Source: SKVR01 sp046291875 | GTDB lineage: Bacteria > Bacteroidota > Bacteroidia > Bacteroidales > UBA7960 | Length of the DNA stretch: 64,000 bases | Direction of reading: 5' to 3' | Assembly: GCA_046291875.1 (NCBI GenBank) | Contig: JBKBSF010000015.1 | Location: 1-64,000 of the forward strand | Part shown: in pieces, positions 36,674 to 44,092 of the stretch | How positions within the stretch are numbered: position 1 is the first letter of the stretch | How the letters are laid out: the number at the start of each line of letters is the position of its first letter | Translations under genes and position numbers: made by a program | Notes under the pieces: model-generated | Told to the model about the DNA's origin: nothing | Seen by the model: only the letters and a program-made list of their open reading frames with translations | Database searches by the model: none

Positions 36674-37226
36674 GGGGTCCAATGCCATGGGCCACCAATA
36701 AAGCTCCTGCCGTAAGTTCAAGTTTCCACCCCATCCCTTCTCCAAACTGTTTGCCCAGAAGCAGCCCGATAAAAGAGAAAAAAAGAATTACCAGTCCGAG
36801 GCTTATGGCAAAATAACCTGGGTTGAGATGTTGGTAATGGATGGCAACCCCTGCAAAAAACAGGTTCACCCCCAGTGCCAGTGCCAGCGCCAGTGCCACA
36901 GAGAAATAGGATATCTCGAAGATTTTCAGCTGAGCTTTCTTTTGCCAACCATGCAGTATAATCCGCATCCCAGTTATGGTATAAAAAAGGAAGGAGATCC
37001 AGGGATAAGCTGCTTCTTCAATCCTTCCTTCTACCCAGGAGGCTGCTGTTTTGCCGGTAAAGAACATGAGAATGGCAAAAACAGCAAAGAGGAAAGCTGT
37101 TTTCATGGGCACTCCGGGGCTCAGCTTTTCTGCTGCACAGGCATTGCTCACGCTCACTGAGAAGTGTTGCATGCCCAGGGCCAGAGGGATTACCAGGTAA
37201 AGAAACAGGGGGTGGGAGGTGATCAT
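36657..37226 (-). CDS. MntP-like membrane protein (divergent)
   Basis: 189 residues with six predicted membrane helices, organised as two three-helix repeats as in MntP manganese exporters (LALGMQHFSVSVSNACAA, ITGMRIILHGW, LALGVNLFFAGVAIHY, IGLLLGKQFGEGMGWK). The two Asp that MntP carries in its repeat motifs (DAFAxS and DAxAVG) are absent here (MQHFSVS and GVNLFFAG), so manganese export is doubtful. The ATG overlaps the stop of the upstream methionine-sulfoxide reductase (ATGA), indicating translational coupling. The 3' end overlaps the cyclase gene by 17 bases. Confidence 0.65.
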   Translation of the reverse strand: MITSHPLFLYLVIPLALGMQHFSVSVSNACAAEKLSPGVPMKTAFLFAVFAILMFFTGKTAASWVEGRIEEAAYPWISFLFYTITGMRIILHGWQKKAQLKIFEISYFSVALALALALGVNLFFAGVAIHYQHLNPGYFAISLGLVILFFSFIGLLLGKQFGEGMGWKLELTAGALLVAHGIGPLMTAF

Positions 37227-37711
37227 GATTTGGGGTTTACGGAAACAGATTCAATTTTAAGGAGAGAAAGAATTTTCTCCAGTCCTTCCTGGTCGGTTGT
37301 GTCAAAGGCGGCCAGCTCTTTACTGTCCACATCCAGCACCCCCATGATCTGCCCATGGATGTTTCTGATGGGTACTACAATTTCGCTGTTGGAGCGGCTG
37401 TCGCAGGCGATATGGCCAGGAAATTCATGCACATTGGGCACCACAATGGTATTTCCGGCATCGATGGCTGCCCAGCAAACACCGGTGTGGCGTGCCAGCA
37501 GCTGGCAGGCAACCGGCCCCTGGTAGGGGCCGGCTATCAGCTCGCCTTTGTCCAGCAAATAAAATCCTGTCCAGAAGAAGAGGTCCATTTTATGGTGCAG
37601 CACAGCCACAATGGTGGCCATCTGCGAAAGGGTGTTGCCGGGTTTGGCCAGCAGTGCTTCCAGCTGGGTGTAGATTCGTTCGTATCTTCCTTGTTTTTGT
37701 TTTGCGTTCAT
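37223..37711 (-). CDS. Free methionine-(R)-sulfoxide reductase (GAF domain)
   Basis: 162 residues from the internal ATG at 37711; the frame extends 17 codons upstream without family similarity. It reduces free Met-R-sulfoxide in oxidative-stress repair. The three redox Cys are C69 (GPVACQ), C79 (GVCWAA) and C103 (HIACDS), spaced 10 and 24 as in the Escherichia coli enzyme (84/94/118). The PNVHEFPGHIACDSRSNSEIV stretch (about residues 92-112) is the family signature. It is coupled to the downstream MntP-like gene by an ATGA overlap. Confidence 0.93.
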   Translation of the reverse strand: MNAKQKQGRYERIYTQLEALLAKPGNTLSQMATIVAVLHHKMDLFFWTGFYLLDKGELIAGPYQGPVACQLLARHTGVCWAAIDAGNTIVVPNVHEFPGHIACDSRSNSEIVVPIRNIHGQIMGVLDVDSKELAAFDTTDQEGLEKILSLLKIESVSVNPKS

Positions 37712-37783
37712 AGAGTATGTATTGGATAAGAAAGGGAACCTCCCTTCCGAAACAAAAAGCAAAAATACAAACTATTGTTCAAC

Positions 37784-39160
37784 TCAGGCTCTTTCCAGTT
37801 CAACGGTAAAATGCCTCATGATGGGAGCCTCATGTACAATTCTGAAACCTTTTGTAATGGTATCGCGGCGTTGCCATATGTTGGCCAGGGCTGCTGCAAT
37901 GTAGTCCATATGGTTGTTGGTATATACCCTGCGGGGTATTGCCAGGCGCAGCAATTCCAGGTTAGGATAGCGGTTTTCGCGTGTAATGGGGTTTCGGTCG
38001 GCCAGCAGGGTGCCAATCTCCACTCCCCTTACCCCAGCTTCGATGTAAAGTTCTACTCCCAAGGTTTGAGCAATGTATTCCTCCCTGGGTACATGAGGAA
38101 GAAATTTTTTGGCATCTACAAAAACAGCATGTCCACCTGTTGGTTCCTGAATGGGAATGCCATAGCTTCGCAGTTTCTGCCCCAGGTAGGCCACCTGTCC
38201 GATACGTGCTTCAAGGTAGTCAAATTCGGTGCCTTCCATAAGGCCTTGCGCCAGTGCTCCCAGGTCGCGCCCCGCCAAACCTCCATAAGTAAGGTACCCC
38301 TCGTACATGATGTTGAACATACTGGCCTTTTCGAATAAATCCTTGTCGCGCAGAGCAATGAAACCGCCAATGTTTACGATGGCATCTTTTTTACTGCTCA
38401 TGGTGGCAGCATCTACATAAGAGAACATCTCACCCACAATTTCGCGGATGGTTTTGTGTCCATAGCCTTCTTCGCGGATTTTGATAAAATAGGCGTTCTC
38501 GGCAAAGCGTGCAGCGTCAAACACAGGCATAATGCCATATTTGCGGCACAGTGCCGAAACCTCCCTGATGTTTTGCATGGAAACGGGTTGCCCTCCTGAG
38601 GTGTTGCAGGTTACCGTAATGATGCACAGAGGAATTTGTTCTCTGGGATATTTCCGGAACACATCTTCCAGCTTTTCCAGGTCGATGTTGCCCTTGAAGG
38701 GGTGGTACTCCGATGTGTTGCATGCTTCATCGATGGTGCAGTCGATGGCCCGTGCCCGGCGATACTCGATATGACCTTTGGTAGTATCGAAGTGCGAGTT
38801 GCCCGGCACCACATCATTCTCTTTGATCAGTGCAGAAAACAAGACATTTTCAGCAGCCCTGCCCTGGTGGGTGGGTAAAAAATAGGGCATTCCCAGAAGC
38901 TCATTGATCACATTTTTAAGTTTGTGAAAAGAGAGTGATCCGGCATAGCTTTCGTCGCCCAGCATGATCTCCGACCACTGGTAGTGGCTCATGGCACCTG
39001 TGCCAGAGTCGGTGAGAAGATCCACAAAAACCCGGTCGCTGCGAAGGTTAAACAAATTGTAGCGGGCCTCGCGGATCCATTGCTCACGTTCCTGCCGACT
39101 GCTACGATACAAAGGCTCTACAACCTTTATTTTGTAAGGTTCTGCATAGGGTAATTCCAT
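37784..39160 (-). CDS. tnaA: Tryptophanase (tryptophan indole-lyase)
   Basis: 458 residues, full length. This PLP enzyme converts tryptophan to indole, pyruvate and ammonia; members also cleave cysteine and serine. PLP-binding MSSKKDA (Lys257/258), LLTDSGTGAMS, PTHQGRAAEN and FDAARFAENAYFIK are present. Positions that separate tryptophanase from tyrosine phenol-lyase all read as tryptophanase: D125 in FDTTKGH (Thr in the lyase), I382 in VEIG (Arg in the lyase) and H450 in RHFT (Phe in the lyase). Elsewhere the sequence resembles tyrosine phenol-lyase (VNIGGF, TYGGLAGRDL), so I give tryptophanase as likely rather than certain. A short ORF and hairpin precede it. Confidence 0.88.
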   Translation of the reverse strand: MELPYAEPYKIKVVEPLYRSSRQEREQWIREARYNLFNLRSDRVFVDLLTDSGTGAMSHYQWSEIMLGDESYAGSLSFHKLKNVINELLGMPYFLPTHQGRAAENVLFSALIKENDVVPGNSHFDTTKGHIEYRRARAIDCTIDEACNTSEYHPFKGNIDLEKLEDVFRKYPREQIPLCIITVTCNTSGGQPVSMQNIREVSALCRKYGIMPVFDAARFAENAYFIKIREEGYGHKTIREIVGEMFSYVDAATMSSKKDAIVNIGGFIALRDKDLFEKASMFNIMYEGYLTYGGLAGRDLGALAQGLMEGTEFDYLEARIGQVAYLGQKLRSYGIPIQEPTGGHAVFVDAKKFLPHVPREEYIAQTLGVELYIEAGVRGVEIGTLLADRNPITRENRYPNLELLRLAIPRRVYTNNHMDYIAAALANIWQRRDTITKGFRIVHEAPIMRHFTVELERA

Positions 39161-39206
39161 AGCATTATTGACTTTTATGTTATGATAAGGGTGAAATCGG
39201 ATATAG

Positions 39207-39235
39207 AAAAAAGGAAGGAGGGCAGCAAGGCTGCC
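39207..39235 (-). terminator. Hairpin with T tract between short ORF and tnaA (possible attenuator)
   Basis: On the minus strand GGCAGC-CTT-GCTGCC (39235-39221) is a perfect 6-bp stem, followed by the pyrimidine stretch CTCCTTCC and six T (39212-39207). It stands 47 bases upstream of the tnaA ATG. The stem is short and the T run is displaced, so termination strength is uncertain. Confidence 0.45.
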
Positions 39236-39241
39236 TGAAAC

Positions 39242-39313
39242 TCAATAGGTGTCGCGCCGCTTAATGTTGCGGTAAACCTGAAATGCAATAGGGGCGATAA
39301 GGATGTATGCCAC
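39242..39313 (-). CDS. Possible 23-residue leader peptide / small membrane peptide upstream of tnaA
   Basis: From a GTG at 39313 the frame encodes a 23-residue hydrophobic peptide with a basic tail (AYILIAPIAFQVYRNIKRRD), ending 81 bases before tnaA. A good promoter match lies about 24 bases upstream. The same frame is open to an ATG at 39436, but that would place the promoter inside the gene. It has no Trp or Cys in the short form, so it is not an obvious TnaC equivalent. Whether it is translated is unknown. Confidence 0.35.
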   Translation of the reverse strand: MAYILIAPIAFQVYRNIKRRDTY

Positions 39314-39336
39314 TGTAATGATTGTTTGAGTTGAGG

Positions 39337-39366
39337 CAAATTTAAAAAATATTGCTTTATTACAAA
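39337..39366 (-). promoter_or_regulatory. Promoter for the tnaA leader region (minus strand)
   Basis: On the minus strand TTTG (39366-39363), an 18-base spacer, then TAAATTTG (39344-39337), a full match to the Bacteroidota consensus. No comparable promoter was seen between the hairpin and tnaA. Confidence 0.6.
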
Positions 39367-39578
39367 ACCAAAACCTCACCGTTTTTGTTGAATAGCAGAT
39401 CATTGCAAACAAATACATTGTATTGAAGCGTTGCATATGTCAGTGTGCTGTTGTTCTAGCGATACCAGCTGCCTGGGTTTGTGGAGTGAAGGTGAAAAGA
39501 TGTTAGTCTAAGAAAAGTGTATGCTGGTGATAAAAAAAATTATTTTCACAAAAGTAAAAATCAAATGATATTATTTTC

Positions 39579-39586
39579 TAACTTTA
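39579..39586 (+). promoter_or_regulatory. Candidate -7 box for the cysteine leader transcript
   Basis: TAACTTTA differs from TAnnTTTG only in the last base. It would start transcription about 30 bases before the leader ATG. No clear -33 element was found. Confidence 0.4.
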
Positions 39587-39621
39587 CAATTATAGCTTAA
39601 AAGGCCCATAAAAAATATAAA

Positions 39622-39702
39622 ATGTTGCACTTGAATAAATATTGCTGCTGCTGTTGTTGTAAGGATACTTTCCATGCAATGGCAGAGCTTTGTTTTGATT
39701 GA
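39622..39702 (+). CDS. Poly-cysteine leader peptide of the cysE-cysK operon (26 residues)
   Basis: ATG at 39622 opens a 26-codon frame ending at TGA 39700-39702, reading MLHLNKY, six consecutive Cys (codons 8-13, 39643-39660: TGC three times then TGT three times), then KDTFHAMAELCFD with a seventh Cys. It is followed by an intrinsic terminator and the first two genes of cysteine synthesis. This is the layout of an amino-acid attenuator: cysteinyl-tRNA shortage would stall the ribosome on the Cys run. It is too short for standard gene callers. I know of poly-Cys leader ORFs from mycobacteria, but not of a described Bacteroidota example. Translation has not been shown. Confidence 0.75.
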   Translation: MLHLNKYCCCCCCKDTFHAMAELCFD

Positions 39703-39731
39703 TACCAGGTATTGAATTATTGTTTCAAAAC
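39692..39731 (+). promoter_or_regulatory. Candidate anti-terminator helix of the cysteine attenuator
   Basis: GTTTTGA (39692-39698, at the end of the leader ORF) is complementary to TCAAAAC (39725-39731), which includes the first five bases of the terminator's left arm. A ribosome stalled on the Cys codons (ending 39660) would leave 39692 onward free to form this helix. A ribosome that reaches the stop at 39702 would cover it. The helix is only 7 bp, so it may be part of a larger fold. Confidence 0.45.
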
Positions 39732-39770
39732 TCCTCCCTTGCGTGTGTAAGTGGAGGAGTTTTCTTTTTT
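39727..39770 (+). terminator. Attenuator terminator upstream of cysE
   Basis: AAAACTCCTCC (39727-39737) pairs perfectly with GGAGGAGTTTT (39753-39763); three more pairs (CTT with AAG, 39738-39740 and 39749-39751) extend the stem after a bulge. It is followed by CTTTTTT to 39770. The cysE ATG is only 15 bases further on, so this structure can only make sense as a regulator of cysE rather than the end of an upstream gene. Confidence 0.88.
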
Positions 39771-39785
39771 GATAAAAACCACATT

Positions 39786-40619
39786 ATGGAAAATATAAGA
39801 TCTTTCGCCGAAAAACTATTTCATGAGCATACCTCAGAGGTTTGCTACATGCCTTGCAAAACCGACAGCAACCGGTTTATCAACGATGTAATTCAGTTGC
39901 TTTTCCCGCTGGATGTTCCTCGCACCACCGAGGAGTATATGCTCCGGTTCAGGGATTCTGAATTGCAGCTGCGCCGATTGTTGTATTCGCTGCGCACCCT
40001 GCTTGCAGAGGATCCCTCTCTGCTGATCCGCGATTTCTATGGGGCATTACCCGAAATATACCGGCAGCTGCGCATGGATGCCGAAGCTATCTACAAGTTC
40101 GATCCTGCCGCTGCCAGCATACAGGAGGTGGTGCATGCTTACCCGGGGTTTTATGCCATTATGGTATACCGCATCTCTCACCAGATGATCCGGCAAAGAA
40201 TTCCGGTATTGCCAAGGGTCATCTCAGAGTATGCCCATGGAAAAACCGGGATTGACATCAATCCGGGAGCCCTCATTGGTGATAACTTTTTTATTGACCA
40301 CGGCACCGGAGTGGTAATCGGAGAAACCACCCAGATCGGGAATAATGTGAAGATCTACCAGGGGGTTACCCTGGGTGCTCTCACGGTGGAAAAATCGCTC
40401 GCCGCCACCAAAAGACATCCTACCATCGAAGACAACGTGATCATTTATGCGGGAAGCACCGTGCTGGGTGGAAAAACAGTGATTGGCCACGACTCGGTGA
40501 TCGGCGGTAATGTCTGGCTTACCGAAAGTGTACCGCCCAATTCAGTGGTATACCATAAGAGCGAGGTAAAGATCCGTTCAGGAAAAAACTTCAATGAACC
40601 TGTGAATTTTATTATTTGA
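39786..40619 (+). CDS. cysE: Serine O-acetyltransferase (CysE/EpsC type)
   Basis: 277 residues from ATG 39786. The frame stays open 29 codons upstream, but that part spans the terminator hairpin. It makes O-acetylserine from serine and acetyl-CoA, the first step of cysteine synthesis. The N-terminal helical domain (to about 165) is followed by a left-handed beta-helix of hexapeptide repeats (IDINPGALIGDNFFIDHGTG, VIGETTQIGNNVKIYQGVTLG). The catalytic His lies in IDHGTG. The long N-terminal domain and the tail without a basic C-terminal peptide match the EpsC form common in Bacteroidota. It precedes cysK by 193 bases and is controlled by the Cys leader attenuator. Confidence 0.93.
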   Translation: MENIRSFAEKLFHEHTSEVCYMPCKTDSNRFINDVIQLLFPLDVPRTTEEYMLRFRDSELQLRRLLYSLRTLLAEDPSLLIRDFYGALPEIYRQLRMDAEAIYKFDPAAASIQEVVHAYPGFYAIMVYRISHQMIRQRIPVLPRVISEYAHGKTGIDINPGALIGDNFFIDHGTGVVIGETTQIGNNVKIYQGVTLGALTVEKSLAATKRHPTIEDNVIIYAGSTVLGGKTVIGHDSVIGGNVWLTESVPPNSVVYHKSEVKIRSGKNFNEPVNFII

Positions 40620-40812
40620 ACCTTTGCCGGTGCCCGGCTTCCAATTGCATAGGGCATCGCATGCAAAGGCGCAATCTGTACAATACAATTTGTAAGTCTT
40701 TTAAACACAATTATTCTCTTTGAACACAACGAGCATGATTCGTTACAAACAAACACGGATGAAAATCATCATGCGAGTTCCATCCGGTCTCATTAAATAA
40801 AACTGTTTACGG

Positions 40813-41727
40813 ATGAAAGCAAACACCGTTTTAGATCTTATTGGCAATACGCCCCATCTTCGCATCAATAAACTTTTTTCCAACGATTTCGAGGTATGGA
40901 TGAAGCTTGAAAAAAACAACCCCGGTGCCAGTATCAAAGACCGCATTGCCCTGAGCATGATAGAAGCTGCTGAGCAAAGCGGAGAGCTCCAGCCAGGAGG
41001 TATTATCATTGAACCCACTTCAGGCAACACCGGCATCGGATTGGCTTTGGTTGCAGCAGTGAAGGGCTATAAGGTGGTCCTGGTAATGCCTGAGAGTATG
41101 TCGTTGGAGCGTCGCAGGATCATGAAGATTCTGGGTGCAGAATTTGTACTTACCCCCCGCGAGAAAGGGATGAAAGGAGCCATTGAAAAGGCTACTGAGC
41201 TGGTGGGCACTACCCCTGGTGCCTGGATGCCCCGTCAGTTCGACAATCCGGCCAACCCCAGGGTGCACCGCGAAACAACAGCACAGGAAATCCTCAACGA
41301 TTTCCCGCAAGGGTTCGATTACATGATTACCGGAGTGGGCACTGGTGGGCACATCAGTGGCGTAGCCCAGGTGCTCAAAGAGAAGTTCCCCAACATGAAG
41401 GTTTTTGCCGTTGAGCCTGCCCTTTCACCCGTAATCAGCGGGGGAGAGCCTGGCCCACACCCCATACAGGGTATTGGTGCGGGGTTTATTCCTCAGGTGC
41501 TCGACCGTTCTACCCTCGATGGAGTGATTACCGTTTCGAAGGAAGAAGCGTTTGCTTTTGCACAAAAAGCAGCCATGCAGGAAGGTCTGTTTATCGGGAT
41601 ATCTTCCGGGGCTTCACTGGCAGCAGTGCACAAAAAACTTCCCGATATACCCGCCGGATCAAGGGTGCTTACCTTTTGCTACGATACTGGTGAGAGATAC
41701 CTCTCTGTGGAAGGCCTTTTTGAGTAA
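40813..41727 (+). CDS. cysK: Cysteine synthase A (O-acetylserine sulfhydrylase)
   Basis: 304 residues. It combines O-acetylserine with sulfide to give cysteine. The PLP Lys is K42 in NPGASIKDRIAL. The phosphate and substrate loop TSGNTGIGLA (about 69-78), GTGGHISGVAQ and GISSGASLAA are all intact. Residues MPRQFDNPANPRVH mark the CysK rather than the CBS clade. It lies downstream of cysE on the same strand and ends before a strong terminator, so cysE and cysK are expected to share one attenuated transcript. The 193-base spacer shows no convincing promoter of its own. Confidence 0.96.
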   Translation: MKANTVLDLIGNTPHLRINKLFSNDFEVWMKLEKNNPGASIKDRIALSMIEAAEQSGELQPGGIIIEPTSGNTGIGLALVAAVKGYKVVLVMPESMSLERRRIMKILGAEFVLTPREKGMKGAIEKATELVGTTPGAWMPRQFDNPANPRVHRETTAQEILNDFPQGFDYMITGVGTGGHISGVAQVLKEKFPNMKVFAVEPALSPVISGGEPGPHPIQGIGAGFIPQVLDRSTLDGVITVSKEEAFAFAQKAAMQEGLFIGISSGASLAAVHKKLPDIPAGSRVLTFCYDTGERYLSVEGLFE

Positions 41728-41768
41728 GCACAGCTTGCAAATCTGCAAAGTATTCTGTTGGTTTTATT

Positions 41769-41810
41769 GCGTGTTTTTCCCTACCTTTATGGGGAAAGAC
41801 ACGCTTTTTT
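41769..41810 (+). terminator. Intrinsic terminator after cysK
   Basis: GCGTGTTTTTCCC (41769-41781) pairs with GGGAAAGACACGC (41792-41804), with one G·T pair, followed by six T (41805-41810). Confidence 0.9.
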
Positions 41811-41861
41811 GTCTGTACGTGTGATTTGACAGACATATGAATTCCAAACGCTTTTTTTGAG

Positions 41862-42704
41862 ATGTACACAGCAATTGTAACCGGTGGGGCACAAGGAATT
41901 GGTAAAGCCATCAGCATGAAGCTGATGCAGCAAAAGATCTTTGTTTTTGTTTTGGATCATGACAAGGAAGCTCTTGAAGATTTTCAGCATGAGCTCACCA
42001 CAGATCAAACGCTTTTCCAGGAGCAGGAGCCATTGCCCGCGGATGTTGAATCCGAAGAACGTTTCCCCGGATTTCCGCAGGGCTATTCCGGTTTGCAGAT
42101 GTGCCGGATGTTGCTGTGCGATGTGGCCGACAGTGGCCGGTTTGCCCGTACCCTTGAAAGCATTGCACAGCAGCGTCCATCCTTGCGATACCTTGTAAAC
42201 AATGCTGCTGTTGCCGGATTTAAACCCATGGAAGAGTTGAGCCTGGAAGAATGGAATCATGTGCTTGCGGTCAATCTTACCTCCTGTTTCATTGCCACCC
42301 GCAGCCTTGCCGACAACCTGCGCCGCAACAAAGGAGCCATTGTAAACCTTTGCAGCACACGGGCCTTTATGTCGGAACCCCACACCGAAGCCTATTCTGC
42401 CAGCAAGGGGGGTGTTTTCTCCCTTACCCATGCCCTTGCCATGAGCCTGCAGCCCCATGTAAGGGTAAACAGTATCAGCCCTGGCTGGGTCGATGTTACT
42501 CCGTGGCAGAAAAAAAGGCTCCGGAGAACCCCCCACTGGGCAGAGAAGCACCATCTGCAACATCCGGCCGGTCGTATCGGCACGCCCGAAGATATTGCCG
42601 AACTATGCTGGTACCTGCTTTCCGATAAAGCCTCATTCATTACCGGCCAAAACTTTATTGCCGATGGCGGTATGACCCGCAAGATGATCTATGAGGAGGA
42701 GTGA
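41862..42704 (+). CDS. Short-chain dehydrogenase/reductase with an insertion
   Basis: 280 residues, slightly longer than classical SDRs. The NAD(P)-binding TGGAQGIG (8-15), LVNNAAVAG, catalytic Ser in NLCSTRAF, YSASKGG (Tyr and Lys of the active site) and a C-terminal ITGQNFIADGGM are present. Between the second strand and the DV segment there is an insertion of roughly 35 residues (about 50-85, rich in Glu and Pro). The acidic VLDHD at the end of strand 2 suggests NAD rather than NADP preference. The substrate is unknown. It is a single gene after the cysK terminator. Confidence 0.85.
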   Translation: MYTAIVTGGAQGIGKAISMKLMQQKIFVFVLDHDKEALEDFQHELTTDQTLFQEQEPLPADVESEERFPGFPQGYSGLQMCRMLLCDVADSGRFARTLESIAQQRPSLRYLVNNAAVAGFKPMEELSLEEWNHVLAVNLTSCFIATRSLADNLRRNKGAIVNLCSTRAFMSEPHTEAYSASKGGVFSLTHALAMSLQPHVRVNSISPGWVDVTPWQKKRLRRTPHWAEKHHLQHPAGRIGTPEDIAELCWYLLSDKASFITGQNFIADGGMTRKMIYEEE

Positions 42705-42718
42705 AGGATAAATCCTAC

Positions 42719-44092
42719 TTATTGAATGCTCCCGACATCTGATATATTCTTGGTTCCATCGCTGTTCAGGGTAATCTGTAAATGATCTTTTCTTATACCT
42801 GTATAGTTATAGGCTTCAAAAACCAGTTTCCCCTCATGGATATGTATTGCATGAAAGAACTGATGGTTTTCATAGGAAACATTTGCCCAACTGAGGTAGG
42901 GGTCCAGATCCTGTAATTTGCCTCCTGCCACAGAAATAATATATACAGGCAGGATTGCCTTTTCTTCAGAGGGGTATTGCCCCCTGGCATAAACGTGGTC
43001 GTGCCCCTGAAGAACAAGATCTACAGCATATTTTTCGAGCAAAGGTCTGATGTGATCATGCACAAGGGGGTTGCCCCGCTCCTGGCGTGCAGTCAATACC
43101 GGGTGATGCATCTGTACAATGCACCATTGCTGATTTCTGGATGAGAGGACTTCTTCCAGCCATTCCAGCTGCTTTTCAAAAAGCGCCATATCAATTTCTG
43201 CTTCCGGAGCAATCCGGATCTCCTTTCCTTCTTCCATTGACTCAAAGTTTGTGTAGAGGCTTATGATGCGGACATTCGGAAAATCGACGTAATAGGCCAG
43301 GTTGTTTAACCCTTCCGGACCATTTTTGGGCAGATTGAACACACCGTGCCATTGAGGGTAAAGCAGTCTTACATCCACAGGATCCTTCTGAAGCCTGAAA
43401 TGATCACTGTTGCCGGCTGAAGGCAGCGATGGGATTTGTCTGAAATGCCATCCACCACTTTCAAACCATTCTCCCCAGGTCTGGTCGGAGCCACTGCTGA
43501 GAGTAAGGTCGCCTGCATGCATGAGCAAGGATGCGTTTGCAAAAGAACTGAAAGCCTTTCTGAAAACCCTGGGTGCGAACTCCAGAATGTCGTTCTGTAC
43601 ATCCCCAAAAGACAATATGGTAAGGGGCTGATCTGAACGATCGGAATGGGTTTGAACAGCCATCCATTCAGAACGGTGGTTCTGGCATCCTACCCTTACC
43701 ATGTAATGTGTATGGGGTTGGAGGCTGTCTATACTTACCTGGAAATAGTGATCGGTGCTGCCCTGGAAATGCACGGGTACTTTTATGGCAGTATAAATCA
43801 ATGGAGTGATGCCAGAGTGGGCCTCTTGCCACTGGGGAAGCAGTTCCAGGTAGCCTTCAAGTACCATGGAACTGGTTCGCCAGCTAAAAACAAGTTGGTT
43901 GGAGGGTTTCTCGGCTATGCTTTGCATGATCCTGTCAGGTTGTGCAGTGGCCCTATACCTTCCATCGGAAGTCCCGATGGGTTCAGTTTGGTTTATCCCC
44001 TGGCATGCCATCAGCCAGGCTGGCAAAAGAAGGAAAAAGAGAAGGTTTTTGCTTTTCGGTGATCTGAGCAGGTTGTTAGGAGACATATTCAT
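42719..44092 (-). CDS. Metallophosphoesterase lipoprotein (purple acid phosphatase-like)
   Basis: 457 residues. An N-terminal signal with lipobox LMAC (Cys near 30) is followed by a fibronectin-like domain (about 65-150) and a calcineurin-type phosphoesterase domain (about 155-420). Metal motifs are visible in order: FGDVQND, HAGDL, GNSDH (in place of GNHE/D), MHHP and GHDHVYARG. It is therefore a predicted periplasmic phosphatase or phosphodiesterase attached to a membrane. Its ATG overlaps the stop of the PHP gene by 4 bases, and it is the third gene of the TonB receptor-PHP-phosphoesterase unit, which suggests uptake or processing of a phosphorylated compound. Confidence 0.85.
   Translation of the reverse strand: MNMSPNNLLRSPKSKNLLFFLLLPAWLMACQGINQTEPIGTSDGRYRATAQPDRIMQSIAEKPSNQLVFSWRTSSMVLEGYLELLPQWQEAHSGITPLIYTAIKVPVHFQGSTDHYFQVSIDSLQPHTHYMVRVGCQNHRSEWMAVQTHSDRSDQPLTILSFGDVQNDILEFAPRVFRKAFSSFANASLLMHAGDLTLSSGSDQTWGEWFESGGWHFRQIPSLPSAGNSDHFRLQKDPVDVRLLYPQWHGVFNLPKNGPEGLNNLAYYVDFPNVRIISLYTNFESMEEGKEIRIAPEAEIDMALFEKQLEWLEEVLSSRNQQWCIVQMHHPVLTARQERGNPLVHDHIRPLLEKYAVDLVLQGHDHVYARGQYPSEEKAILPVYIISVAGGKLQDLDPYLSWANVSYENHQFFHAIHIHEGKLVFEAYNYTGIRKDHLQITLNSDGTKNISDVGSIQ

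Noticed and set aside
39643..39660. The TGC/TGT run as a simple trinucleotide repeat
   Set aside because: The run mixes two Cys codons, lies in frame after an ATG, and is followed by a stop, a terminator and cysteine genes. Leader-peptide coding explains it better than repeat slippage.
39699..39785. N-terminal extension of the cysE reading frame (29 codons)
   Set aside because: It runs through the terminator hairpin and T tract; the ATG at 39786 gives the normal family N-terminus.
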